NCBI RefSeq assembly: GCF_019038465.1
Contig: NZ_JAFKRH010000038.1
Coordinates: 1 to 64,000 of the forward strand
DNA from: Synechococcus sp. CCY 0621
GTDB taxonomy: Bacteria > Cyanobacteriota > Cyanobacteriia > PCC-6307 > Cyanobiaceae
DNA: 64,000 nt
Reading direction: 5' to 3'
Below, in pieces: positions 16,549-25,023 of the stretch. Below the pieces are notes generated by a model. The model saw only the letters and a program-made list of their open reading frames with translations. It did no database searches and had not been told where the DNA came from. A program made the position numbers and the translations under genes. Positions within the stretch are counted from its first letter, which is position 1; every line of letters begins with the position of its first letter.

Positions 16549-16828
16549 GTCCAGGGATGGGTCAAGCTCGGGAGCTGGGTGCGACGGGTGATCAAGGCTC
16601 CAGTTCCAACGTAAGGACGATCCACCCCCGAGAATGTGACGAATGTCGATGGGATGACCCGATCCCTTCCTGGCCGACGAGTCAGAGCGTCTTCTCATCG
16701 CTCAGGCGGAAGTTCGGTAGCTGATCCAATATCAGTAGCTGCGCGATCCTCCAAAGACACTCCGGAGGGACAACCTTCCTAAAGCCTGCACATTCTGTTG
16801 CCGTGGGGCGAAGACTCTTGAATCAAAC

Positions 16829-16966
16829 ATGGCTGACTCCACCTCCCGCTGCGGATTCACCGCCTTCAGCAAAACCGGGAGTGGCCGTCGCACCATGCTC
16901 GGTGTGGTGTCTGGGTTTTCAGGACAGCATCCATCGTTAACCAATGTGGTGGGGCACCGCTCCTGA
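16829..16966 (+). pseudogene. Degenerate high-light-inducible (hli) gene
   Basis: The frame starts MADSTSRCGFTAFSKT and aligns with the intact Hli at 26249 (MADSMPRFGFVAFAET). The chlorophyll-binding motif ExWNGRxAMLGF has become SGRRTMLGVV, with the glutamate and asparagine lost, and the second half (SGFSGQHPSLTN) no longer forms a membrane helix. A stop ends it after 45 residues. It is most likely a dead paralogue. Confidence 0.65.
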
Positions 16967-17279
16967 ATCGGGTTCAGACCCATGGGCAAACGCCGAAACC
17001 ACAGTCCTGAGTTCAAGGCCAGGATCGCCATGGGGGCATCAGTGGTCGCAAGACGCTCCAGGAGATCGCCGCTGCGTCAGCGCCGGCTTGATCCAGGGAA
17101 GGCAGTGGGGCAATCATTCAGGTTGATGATGAAGAATGCGGCGCTCTGGGGCTGATGCTGAACAGGAGTGATGATGAGGTGAACTGAGCCTGGAATCCCT
17201 TCAGCCGGGGAGATGCACCCCGAGCACGGAAAGTGTCCTCAGCTCTTCCCACCCCAGTGGCAATGAGCCGATCAAGGAC
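16967..17279. other. Intergenic region, no gene seen
   Basis: No supported coding frame or RNA is visible between the decayed hli copy and the transposase fragment. Confidence 0.35.
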
Positions 17280-17387
17280 CTAATACGCCAGCTTCCCGAT
17301 CGGCGGCAGCGGCTGGCTGGCTGGGATCCGCTCCTCGATCGACACGTAGGAGTACTGAGAGCCGCTGCGCTTCTTTTGACCACGCAT
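17280..17387 (-). mobile_element. N-terminal scrap of an insertion-sequence transposase
   Basis: A 35-codon frame from an ATG at 17387 to a TAG at 17280 begins MRGQKKRSGSQYSYVSIEER and continues IPASQPLPPI. This matches the opening of IS4/IS5-like transposases (MRGxxxxxxxxFSYVxxExRIPxxHPLRxI). The rest of the gene and the inverted repeats are gone. Confidence 0.6.
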
Positions 17388-17620
17388 CAAACCTGCGGCA
17401 GTTGGCCCATTTTCGAAGAGGTGGCTGGGTTTTCTGCGAACTCCTAAGCCATGACCGCCGGCATGGAAGTCTCCGCAGGTGGACAGCACACCCTGGGCAA
17501 CGCCCGCCGGGAAAGCTCGCCCCGACCCCGGCCGAAGGCCCCCAGGCGGTCCTGGGCAGACGGGGCGCGATGACAACGCACTAATCCACTCCAGGTTTCG
17601 ATCCTCTGCTCCGGCTGGCC

Positions 17621-19252
17621 TCAGCCCGATGTCCTGCCCCGCAGGATCCGCTCCCCGTCGCGAATGCCCAGCAGCCGGGCCACGGCGAGGAACGTCAATG
17701 CGCCTGCCGCCCCTGCCGCCGCCAGGCGAAGCAGGGCCATTGGCAACGCCTCCGCCAGCTGGAGCGCCCCGCTCACCTGCCAGAGGCTCCACGCCACCAG
17801 AGTGGTGACCAGGCCCGCCAGCGTCTTGGTGAGCAGATCGCCGGTGAGGCCCCACCAGGCGATCCTCCCCAGGGCCCGCTCCAGGGCGATGGCCAGCAGC
17901 AGGACGGCGAACAGATTCACGCCCACCGAGGCCAGCACCAGACCCGGAGCTCCGAAACTTCCCACCAGGGCCGCATCCAGGACCACGTTCAGGACGACGG
18001 AGGCCAGGCCGACACGGAACGGTGTGGCCCCATCACCCAGCCCGTAGAAGAAGCGCACCATCACGTCGCGCACCAGGCTGGGCACGATCCCGATGCCGTA
18101 GATCAGCAGCAGCCCCGCCACCTGCCGGGTCGATTCCGGGTCGAAGGCCCGTCGCTGAAACAGCGTGGCCACCATCGGCTCCGCCAGGGCCGCCACCAGG
18201 GCGGCTAGGGGAACGGCCACGAAGCAGGTGAGGCGCAGGGCCAGCGTCACCCGCTCCCGCAGCTGGGCCGGCTCCTCCCGAGCGGCCAGCCGGGCAAAGG
18301 CCGGCAGCAGGGGGACCAGCAGCATGCTGGCCGCCCATCCGCGCGGCGCCTGGACCAGCACCTCCGCATAGCCCAGGGCGGCGGCCACCCCCGGCAGATA
18401 GGAGGCGAAGATCAGATCCACCGTGGCATTGGCGCTTCCCAGCGCCGTCGTCAGGGTGGCTGGTGCCAGCAGGGCGAGCACCTTCCGCTTCGCCTCCGGG
18501 GCTGCGGGGGTCGTCCCGGAAGGCTGGGGCTGCGCCGGTTCGGCGGCACCCCGTAGACGCCCCACCGCCAGCTGCTGCAGGAGCCACTGCAGCAGGGCTC
18601 CGAGCACCATGCCAAGGGCCAGGGTGCGGGACGCGGCCGCCATCCAGGCCGGTGAGCCCGGGGTGAACCAGCGCCCCTGTCCCAGCGCCACCGCCGCGGC
18701 GGCGATCACCGCCGTGCTGGAAAGCATCGGGCTGAGCGACGGTATGCCGTAGACCCCGGCGCTGATCAGGCGGGCCATCCCCACCCCGATCCAGCCGGAG
18801 AGCAGCACGATCGGCGCCATCCAGCGCAGCTGCAAGACCGCCAGCTGTCGCGTCCCGTCGCTGAGCCCCGGCGCCAGCACCGCCAGCAGGGGCCCGGCCG
18901 CCAGCACGATCCCCAGGCTCACGGGCAGCAGCCCCAGGGTCAGGCTGCGCTGGGCCCAGCCGATCAGTCGTTGCTGGTCGAGCCCCTCATCCTGGCTGAG
19001 AACGCTCACCAGGGCCGATTGCAGTGGACCGTTCTGGCCACCCAGCACCACCAGGAAGAAGCCGGGGATCATCGCGGCGAACGCGAAGGCGTCGGCCACC
19101 GCCCCGACGCCGAACACCGCTGCCACCGCCATGGAGCGTGCCAGCCCCAGCCCCTTGCTGAGGGCCGTGGCGACCCCCACCACCCCGGCGATCCCCACCA
19201 GGGAGCGACGCTCGCCCACCCCGCTCAGTGCCCGCCGTGGCGGCGCCGGCAC
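17621..19252 (-). CDS. murJ: Lipid II flippase MurJ
   Basis: A 543-residue MATE-like membrane protein with about fourteen hydrophobic helices, the standard MurJ length. Typical family segments are the start GVATALSKGLGLARSMAVAA, DAFAFAAMIPGFF (helix 2), and the basic positions R/K in the central cavity such as LVQAPRGWAASML and RDVMVRFFYGLGD. MurJ moves lipid II across the membrane for peptidoglycan assembly. The GTG start at 19252 lies 28 bases inside the end of the ATP-grasp gene, so the two are translated together, following the KamA gene. I see no damage. Confidence 0.88.
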   Translation of the reverse strand: MPAPPRRALSGVGERRSLVGIAGVVGVATALSKGLGLARSMAVAAVFGVGAVADAFAFAAMIPGFFLVVLGGQNGPLQSALVSVLSQDEGLDQQRLIGWAQRSLTLGLLPVSLGIVLAAGPLLAVLAPGLSDGTRQLAVLQLRWMAPIVLLSGWIGVGMARLISAGVYGIPSLSPMLSSTAVIAAAAVALGQGRWFTPGSPAWMAAASRTLALGMVLGALLQWLLQQLAVGRLRGAAEPAQPQPSGTTPAAPEAKRKVLALLAPATLTTALGSANATVDLIFASYLPGVAAALGYAEVLVQAPRGWAASMLLVPLLPAFARLAAREEPAQLRERVTLALRLTCFVAVPLAALVAALAEPMVATLFQRRAFDPESTRQVAGLLLIYGIGIVPSLVRDVMVRFFYGLGDGATPFRVGLASVVLNVVLDAALVGSFGAPGLVLASVGVNLFAVLLLAIALERALGRIAWWGLTGDLLTKTLAGLVTTLVAWSLWQVSGALQLAEALPMALLRLAAAGAAGALTFLAVARLLGIRDGERILRGRTSG

Positions 19253-20220
19253 GCCGCCACGATCGCGCCGATCAGATCCTGATAGGCCATGCCCGCCTGG
19301 GCGGCCACGAGCGTCAACGACCGCTGCGGGTGCAGGGTCGCATCGGCGTTGAGATCCAGCAGGTGGGCGGTCCCGGCGGCGTCGATGCGGAAGTCGAAGC
19401 TGGCGTAATCGAGCGGACCGAGCAGCTCCACCAGCCGCAGAGCAGCACGGCGCAGGGGCTGCAGGACGGGCTCGTTCAGGTCAACCGCCACCTTGGCCAG
19501 GCCGCCCCGACGCTTGGCCTTCAGGTCGAGCAGCCGCTCCCCTAGCGGCGCCCCGTCGGCATCGAGGGTTTCCACAGCGCCCAGAAGAGCGATCCCCTCG
19601 CCCCCGTTGCCCACCACCCCAACGGTGACCTCCCGCCCGGAGATCAGCTCCTCGCACAGCACAGAGCCGCCGAAGTCCTGGTGCAGGCTTTCCACCAGCT
19701 CACGCAGGGCCTTGAGCCCCCAGGAGCGCTCGAAGCGCCGCAGCCCCAGCGAATAACCCTCGCTCGCAGGCTTGAGGATCGAGACCGGCCAGTCCGGCAG
19801 CGCCTGCACCGGTTCCGCCGGAGTGATAAGCCGCCAGGCGGGTGTGGCGATCCCGGCCCAGAGCATCACGGGCTTGAGCCAGTCCTTGTTGAGGGCCAGC
19901 GCCTTGGCGGCCGCATCGCCACCGGTGTAAGGAATTCCCAGGTGCTCCAGCACCGCCGGGGCAATCGCGGTGCGGCTGCGCGAGAGGGCCCCCACCGAAA
20001 GGTTCATCACCAGATCCGGCCTTTCGCCGGCGCCGGCCGTGCCGTGCCGCAGCAGGGCTTCCACCCCGCCGAGGCGCTCCACGTCGTGGCCCAGCTGGAG
20101 CAGCGCCTCTTCCACCGCATCGAGTTCCTCCGGCTCACGCCAGTGGTAGTGGGTCTCTTCCCGGGCGGCGGGGGAGTCCAGCAGGTCCTCCCGTGTTTCG
20201 TACAGCAGGCCGATCCGCAT
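19225..20220 (-). CDS. ATP-grasp ligase related to D-alanine-D-alanine ligase
   Basis: A 331-residue ATP-grasp protein. The ATG at 20220 overlaps the stop of the KamA gene by one base (TGATG), which fixes the start. The N-terminal domain holds LVMNLSVGALSRSRTA and IPYTGGDAAAKALALNKDW, the latter as in Ddl enzymes. The ATP-grasp core has SILKPASEGYSLGL and ELISGREVTVGVV. The metal-binding end, ASFDFRIDAAGTAHLLDLNADATLHP, has the usual N-x-N replaced by LNAD, so the ion site is slightly altered. Ddl joins two D-Ala for the peptidoglycan stem. The differences and the KamA partner leave another amino acid substrate possible. MurJ follows. Confidence 0.7.
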   Translation of the reverse strand: MRIGLLYETREDLLDSPAAREETHYHWREPEELDAVEEALLQLGHDVERLGGVEALLRHGTAGAGERPDLVMNLSVGALSRSRTAIAPAVLEHLGIPYTGGDAAAKALALNKDWLKPVMLWAGIATPAWRLITPAEPVQALPDWPVSILKPASEGYSLGLRRFERSWGLKALRELVESLHQDFGGSVLCEELISGREVTVGVVGNGGEGIALLGAVETLDADGAPLGERLLDLKAKRRGGLAKVAVDLNEPVLQPLRRAALRLVELLGPLDYASFDFRIDAAGTAHLLDLNADATLHPQRSLTLVAAQAGMAYQDLIGAIVAACRRRHGGH

Positions 20221-21341
20221 CACTGCTGAAGCCAGGTCGTCTCGGGCGTGATCTGGGCGAGGTGGAGGCCTTCGCGTGTGATTCCCCGGCGCACCTGATG
20301 CCAGCGGCAGACCAGCTCGCCATCGCGGCCAGGCAGCTGCCCGACCAATTCCAGCTTGCCGTCGGCATGGGTGAGGATGTAGCGGAAGCGTTTCACAGGC
20401 CCGTTGCAGCGCCGGCGCACGGCCTCCACCAGCGCCAGACCGTCCAGGAGCGGCAGCTGGAAATGGGTGGCGTGTTGCACCGGCCGGGGATGGAAGAGGT
20501 ACTGGGGCAGAACGCCGAGGCGATGCAGGCGCTTGAACAGCTCGGTGAGCACGTCGACATCGGCGTTCACCCCCTTCATCAGGGGGATCTGGGCGGTCAG
20601 CAGACAGCCGCTCTCTCGCAGCGCCTCGATCGCCCGCTCGGCCGCGGGGGTGATCTCGCGCGGGTGATCGAAGTGGCACTGCACCACGATCTGGAAGCGG
20701 GTCCGCAGCCGGTGCAGCAGAGCGAGCAGGGCCGGATCGGTGCTGAAGCGGCTCGGCAGGAAGGCCGGCAGTTTGGTGCTGATGCGCAGCTGCCAGAGAT
20801 GCCTGATCGGGGACAGGGCCTCGAACAATCGCTCCAGGCGGCGGGTGCTGCAGATCATCGGGTCGCCCCCCGAGAGCAGCACGTTCTCCACTTCCGGATG
20901 GGCGGCCACGTAGGCGACGGCCGCTTCAAGATCCTCGATCGTCTCCTTGGTCATCACGTCCCGGCTCATCAGCCGCCGGCGAAAGCAGTAGCGGCAGTGG
21001 CCGGCACAGGCTTCGGTGAGCAGGAAGACGGCGGTCTGCTCATACTTGTGCTGCAGACCCGGCACGATCGTGGAGAGGGCTTCTCCGCTGGTGTCGAGGG
21101 ATCCATCGGGGCTGTCCTCCGCGGCGGTGGGCATCAGCAGCTGCCGCAAGGGATCGCCGGGATCGTTCCAGTCGATCAGGTCGGCGTAGCCGGTGGGCAC
21201 CAGGAAGGGAAAGCGCTCCCGGGCCGCCGCCACCGCCGGCTGATCCTCCTGCGGCAGCGACAGCCAGGGGCCGGAAGGATCGGCGGCGAGCGCCCGTGCC
21301 TGGCGCAGGCCGCTGCTCAGCTCGTCTTGCCACAGGACCAT
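20220..21341 (-). CDS. KamA-family radical SAM aminomutase-like protein
   Basis: A 373-residue radical SAM enzyme of the lysine 2,3-aminomutase family. The [4Fe-4S] motif is CAGHCRYC followed by FRRR near residues 112-122, and LLSGGDPM gives the GGE-like segment for SAM binding. Later come STKLPAFLPSR, VQCHFDHPREIT and the PLP-region segment PQYLFHPRPVQHATHF. The family moves an amino group between carbons of lysine or related amino acids, using PLP and SAM. A PLP-binding lysine is expected in the C-terminal part (PLMKGVNAD). The gene is coupled by one base to the ATP-grasp gene. Which amino acid is rearranged cannot be read from sequence alone. Confidence 0.85.
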   Translation of the reverse strand: MVLWQDELSSGLRQARALAADPSGPWLSLPQEDQPAVAAARERFPFLVPTGYADLIDWNDPGDPLRQLLMPTAAEDSPDGSLDTSGEALSTIVPGLQHKYEQTAVFLLTEACAGHCRYCFRRRLMSRDVMTKETIEDLEAAVAYVAAHPEVENVLLSGGDPMICSTRRLERLFEALSPIRHLWQLRISTKLPAFLPSRFSTDPALLALLHRLRTRFQIVVQCHFDHPREITPAAERAIEALRESGCLLTAQIPLMKGVNADVDVLTELFKRLHRLGVLPQYLFHPRPVQHATHFQLPLLDGLALVEAVRRRCNGPVKRFRYILTHADGKLELVGQLPGRDGELVCRWHQVRRGITREGLHLAQITPETTWLQQ

Positions 21342-21404
21342 CAGCGGGATGCTAATCCAGTCGTCCGGCCCGGCCAGAATGGTGGTTTCAAGGCGCCGTC
21401 GTCG

Positions 21405-22244
21405 ATGCCATTGCCTGCCTGGGCCCAGCCTCTGCGGGCCTGCCTGCGTCAGGAGTGGATCGAATGGGGTTACCGGCGTCGGGGCCACCGCCGCCGCTTC
21501 GCGCGGCGCCTGCAGGGCCCGGCAGAGACCACCCACCCCTGGTGCTGGGGGGAGTGCGTCACACCGGTGAAGCGACGCGGTGAGGCCTCCGCCGACGCGG
21601 ACCGGCTGCACAACATGCAGCGGGCGATCGACCATCTCCACGGGGTGGTGATCGAACCGGGGGAAATTCTGAGTTTCTGGCACCACGTGCCTCGCCCCTG
21701 CCTGGCCAACGGCTACCGCGCCGGTCCGATGCTCGTGGACGGCCGCCTGCGCAGCGGCATCGGGGGGGGGCTCTGCCAGGTCTCCACCACCCTGTTCGGC
21801 GCCCTGCTGAGGGCCGGTTGCACCCTGCTGGAGCACAGCAACCACAGCATCGACGTGCATGGGGAGGATCGTTTCTTCCAGCTGGGACAGGACGCGGCCG
21901 TGGCCTATGGCTTCAAGAACCTGCTGGCCCGCAACGACCATGCCGTGCCGCTGCTCCTGGCGATGCGGCTGAACCGCAGCGGCGAACCCCGGAGCATGGA
22001 GGCCGCTCTGTTTGCCCGGGCCCCCTGTCCGCTCCAGGTGCGCCTCGACTCGCAGGTGATCGCGTGGCTGCCGCCCCCCGCTGATGACGGCCGTGCCGGC
22101 AGCCGGGTGGAGACCCGCCGCTGGATGGCGCCGGCCGGTCCCGGGGCCGAACTGGCCGCCCCAGGCGAAGGCGACGCCCGGGGGTGGCGGCTGGATTACC
22201 GCTTCATCAGCCATTACCGTCCCCAGATCACCCTGCCTGGCTGA
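21405..22244 (+). CDS. VanW family protein
   Basis: A 279-residue protein, divergent from the KamA gene with 63 bases between starts. Residues about 50-200 hold the VanW domain: NMQRAIDHLHGVVIEPGEILSFW, RSGIGGGLCQVSTTLFGALL, AGCTLLEHSNHS and YGFKNLLARN. VanW genes lie in some vancomycin-resistance clusters and widely in bacteria, with a role in the cell envelope but no proven reaction. The position beside a Ddl-like ligase and MurJ fits an envelope function. The start is the first ATG after the KamA promoter region, and earlier frames are antisense to KamA. Confidence 0.8.
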   Translation: MPLPAWAQPLRACLRQEWIEWGYRRRGHRRRFARRLQGPAETTHPWCWGECVTPVKRRGEASADADRLHNMQRAIDHLHGVVIEPGEILSFWHHVPRPCLANGYRAGPMLVDGRLRSGIGGGLCQVSTTLFGALLRAGCTLLEHSNHSIDVHGEDRFFQLGQDAAVAYGFKNLLARNDHAVPLLLAMRLNRSGEPRSMEAALFARAPCPLQVRLDSQVIAWLPPPADDGRAGSRVETRRWMAPAGPGAELAAPGEGDARGWRLDYRFISHYRPQITLPG

Positions 22245-22250
22245 ATCGCC

Positions 22251-23309
22251 ATGACGGCTGCCGACGGGGCCTGCCTGCGCGTACCGCAGGAGCGGATTGA
22301 CCGCTTCATCGGAGCGATCCTGGAGCGCCATGGCGTCCGCGCCGATGTGGCCGGGACGATCCGCAGCCACCTGGTGCAAGCCCATCTCTGGGGCATCGAT
22401 TCCCATGGCCTGCAGCAACTGATCGGCTATGACCGCAGCCTGGCCAACGGGCGCATCAACCCCTCCCCCACGCTGCGCTTCGAAGCCACCCACGGGTGCC
22501 TGATGCGAGTCGACGCCGATCGCAGCCCGGGCCAGTACGCCGCGGGCCAGGCGATGCAACGGGCGATCGAGTTGGCCCGCATCCATGGCATGGCCGCCGT
22601 GGGTGTCACCAACAGCAACCACTTCGGCATGGCAGGGGTCTACACCCGCATGGCCGCCGCCGCCGGGATGGTGGGCTTCGCCACCAGCGACACCAACGTC
22701 GTGGATCTGGCCCCCTTCGGCGGCACCGCGGCCAGACTTGGTAACAACCCCCTCTCCTGGGCCGTTCCCTGCGGCGACACGCCCGTGGTGCTCGACATGT
22801 CCGCGGGCACGGTGAGTGGTGGCCGCATCCGCCACTTCGCCTATCTCGGCCTGCCGATTCCCGCCGGCTGGGGACTCGACGCCGACGGGCACGACACCCT
22901 CGACCCGGCAACATCGGCGGCGAATACCGCCGGTTCCCCCAAGGCCTCAGGGCTGGCCCTCATCGCCGATCTGCTCTGCGGGCCGCTGCTGGGCACAGAG
23001 GCGGCAATGTTCAAGCGCAAAAGGGTGCATGACGCCGCCAATGGCACCGGCCATGTCCTCTGGGTGCTCGATGTGGCCGCCTGGACCGGGCGTGCAGACT
23101 TCGAAGCCCGGGTGGCGGCGGCCATCGCCGGGCTGAAAGCCACTCCACCCACCGAAGCCGGTCAGGTGGTTCTCTATCCCGGTGAACGGGAGAACCTCAC
23201 CGAACGGAAACGGCTGCGCGATGGAATCCCCCTGCCCCTCGGCCTGCTCGAGGCCCTGGGCGATCACTTCGGAGCCGATGCCGTTGCCCTGCTGCAGAAA
23301 GACGCCTGA
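22251..23309 (+). CDS. Ldh family malate/L-lactate dehydrogenase-type oxidoreductase
   Basis: A 352-residue NAD(P)-dependent dehydrogenase of the LDH2/MDH2 (YlbC, YiaK) family, unrelated to classical Rossmann lactate dehydrogenases. Hallmarks are GIDSHGLQQL (catalytic histidine region), VGVTNSNHFGMAG, PFGGTAARLGNNPLSWAVP and SPKASGLALIADLL in the C-terminal part. It probably oxidises a 2-hydroxy acid such as malate, ureidoglycolate or sulfolactate. The start is seven bases after the VanW stop, so the two genes form an operon. Length is normal and no damage is seen. Confidence 0.85.
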   Translation: MTAADGACLRVPQERIDRFIGAILERHGVRADVAGTIRSHLVQAHLWGIDSHGLQQLIGYDRSLANGRINPSPTLRFEATHGCLMRVDADRSPGQYAAGQAMQRAIELARIHGMAAVGVTNSNHFGMAGVYTRMAAAAGMVGFATSDTNVVDLAPFGGTAARLGNNPLSWAVPCGDTPVVLDMSAGTVSGGRIRHFAYLGLPIPAGWGLDADGHDTLDPATSAANTAGSPKASGLALIADLLCGPLLGTEAAMFKRKRVHDAANGTGHVLWVLDVAAWTGRADFEARVAAAIAGLKATPPTEAGQVVLYPGERENLTERKRLRDGIPLPLGLLEALGDHFGADAVALLQKDA

Positions 23310-23428
23310 ACCGGATCCGCTGGACCGGCAGCTCGGTGGCAGCTCGGTGATTTCTGACGGAAAGCCCTATCAAAGGTCCGTATCCTGATAGGACTTACAT
23401 TCGCCTGTCAGGAAAACTCTGAGGGCCC

Positions 23429-23590
23429 ATGCCGCAGAAGAGACGGCGAGGCAGCTGGATACTGGAATCGGTCGGCATACTGACAGGTGGCATCTTGAAG
23501 CCGAAATATTTCCGTCCATCTTTAACTGTTACCGGCATATTTTATATCCTCCATTGCTTACTGGTTGTCAGGCACTTTAGCCATGCATGA
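23429..23590 (+). CDS. Small single-helix membrane protein, tentative
   Basis: A 53-codon frame starting at an ATG preceded by GAGGG. The product is basic at the N-terminus (MPQKRRRGSW) and has one hydrophobic segment near residues 34-48 (TVTGIFYILHCLLVV). Upstream, at about 23370-23396, CCTATCA and TGATAGG form a seven-base inverted repeat. I recognise no family, and the frame could be chance. Confidence 0.3.
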   Translation: MPQKRRRGSWILESVGILTGGILKPKYFRPSLTVTGIFYILHCLLVVRHFSHA

Positions 23591-23666
23591 TTTCTCATAG
23601 GCTTGATTACCCAGCTCGTTCCGCGGCACACGAACCGAGCGCCTCAACTGATATGCAGGTCCTGCT

Positions 23667-23925
23667 GTGGTCACGGCTCGCAACGGCATCCAGCTCCAGA
23701 AGGGCCTGTCGCTGCCCGATTTTCAGAAGTTCTACGGCCCAGTGGCGCACTGGGAGGCCTCTCTGGAGAAGGCCCGCTGGCCTGACGGCTTCCATTGCCC
23801 CCGCTGCGATGGGCATGAGCACGGCCTTGTTTATGGCCGGCGGCTCAAGCGTTATCAATGCCGTGCTTGTGGGCACCAAGCCACGCTCACCGCGGGCACG
23901 ATCATGCAGGCCACTGAGCTGCCGC
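23667..23925 (+). mobile_element. Truncated IS1595-family transposase
   Basis: The frame encodes the N-terminal zinc-ribbon of an IS1595-type transposase: LQKGLSLPDFQKFYG, then CPRCDGHEHGLVYGRRLKRY and CRACGHQATLTAGTIMQ, so C-x2-C ... C-x2-C is present. The DDE catalytic core is absent. At about 23925 the sequence passes straight into a fragment of a GAF gene on the opposite strand, so the element is truncated. No terminal inverted repeats were found. Confidence 0.8.
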
Positions 23926-24086
23926 TCAGAGTCGACCAGGCTGACCAGGGCGATGGGCACGTCGCAGACGTAGGCCGCCAGTGCCGTCAGATCGTCGATG
24001 GCCCGCTCGGTTGGTGTGTCGAGGATGCGGTATCAGCGAAGGGCTTCAAGCCGCTCTTGCTCTTGCTTGGTCAGTGGCGCTTTCAT
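23925..24086 (-). pseudogene. N-terminal fragment of a GAF-domain sensor gene
   Basis: Read from an ATG at 24086, the frame gives MKAPLTKQEQERLEALR, a TGA stop, then YRILDTPTERAIDDL and IALVSLVDSERQL, the standard opening of GAF-domain sensor kinases or cyclases. Both the internal stop and the abrupt end at the transposase fragment show it is dead. The rest of the gene is not in this window. Confidence 0.7.
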
Positions 24087-24241
24087 GGGCATGAAACCGA
24101 AGGATCCTGACGTCCCGTGGCCTCACTGTGGGCCCCACTCCCTCGGCACAGGAGCGGCTTCACGTTTCCACACCACTCCCCACCCCCGAACAGGGCATCG
24201 CTCCGTCCGCGCGGGCTTTGTGAGGAGTAAATTCCGTTGTG

Positions 24242-24424
24242 ATGGAGCACCTGAACTGGGGATACATCCAATTAGGCCTGCTCGCCATTGCTTTTGGTGG
24301 CCTGCAGGTCTGGTGGATCAGCAGCACTCTGAGGACACGTGGCCTCGCTAAGCCCCTGAGCGCAAAGGGTTTCCGCAGATCCCTGGAGCGGATTTTTGAG
24401 AAGGACCAGCCGCCACCCGATTGA
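24242..24424 (+). CDS. Small membrane protein
   Basis: A 60-residue protein with one hydrophobic helix at about residues 7-27 (GYIQLGLLAIAFGGLQVWW) and a basic tail. GAGGAG lies about 15 bases upstream, a little far. I recognise no family. The next gene (24480) follows on the same strand after 55 bases. Confidence 0.45.
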   Translation: MEHLNWGYIQLGLLAIAFGGLQVWWISSTLRTRGLAKPLSAKGFRRSLERIFEKDQPPPD

Positions 24425-24479
24425 TTGAGCGGCAGCAGGACCGGTTCATGGTAGGATTGTAAAGATTTGATAAGCTTGT

Positions 24480-24779
24480 ATGTTCAGGGCACTGTTCGGC
24501 TTTCTCTTTGCGGCGGTTATGTTTGTCCAGGTTCCTCAATGGGACAACGATTGGACCAAGTGCTCTGTGTCGGTTCCCGACACCGCTTGTCACTGGTATG
24601 TAGTGAATCCAGACAACACTTTTGGCAAGGGATTTAGTTGGATCACTGCTCCAAAGTATGACTTTGAAGCACTTCAAGACATTGCAGCTCAGCATGAAGT
24701 GACAGTCGCTAGCGGCTATCAAACGACGGTGGAATTGATGAATGCAAGCGCTGACGTCAAATACGGCGACAATTACTGA
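24480..24779 (+). CDS. Hypothetical exported or membrane-anchored protein
   Basis: A 99-residue protein with a hydrophobic N-terminus (MFRALFGFLFAAVMFV), either a signal peptide or anchor. The body has two cysteines (TKCSVS and TACHWY) and is aromatic-rich. Codon use is more AT-rich than the neighbouring backbone, as is the 240-base spacer that follows, so this short stretch may be acquired DNA. No family recognised. Confidence 0.5.
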   Translation: MFRALFGFLFAAVMFVQVPQWDNDWTKCSVSVPDTACHWYVVNPDNTFGKGFSWITAPKYDFEALQDIAAQHEVTVASGYQTTVELMNASADVKYGDNY

Positions 24780-25023
24780 GCGATAACAATTTTTCAATTA
24801 GATGCTTGATCTATTCTGATTTATCCGATAGGTCTGCCTTTGGTATTTAAACCTTAGACTTATTGATCGCTAGCAGACAGTTTAACTAAAGTTTCTAGGC
24901 GGTTATAGCGAAATCGAGCAGCGGAATGATTAAACTCCTGTCAGCATCAGCGGCAGGCCAGGATAATTCCGTTCATCAAGACATCAAAAGATTCGGTTGA
25001 ATAAGTTCCAGATATCTCGCTGT

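Noticed and set aside
20193-22244. A 683-codon plus-strand frame
   Set aside because: The first 1.2 kb is antisense to the KamA gene, and only the last 279 codons (from 21405) match VanW. The longer frame is an artefact of GC-rich codon bias.
20220-22892. An 890-codon minus-strand frame
   Set aside because: Only the part up to 21341 matches KamA; the rest is antisense to VanW and the Ldh-family gene.
23925-24086. TGA in the GAF fragment read as selenocysteine
   Set aside because: The codon replaces an arginine position before YRILDTP, the gene is truncated, and no Sec context is seen.
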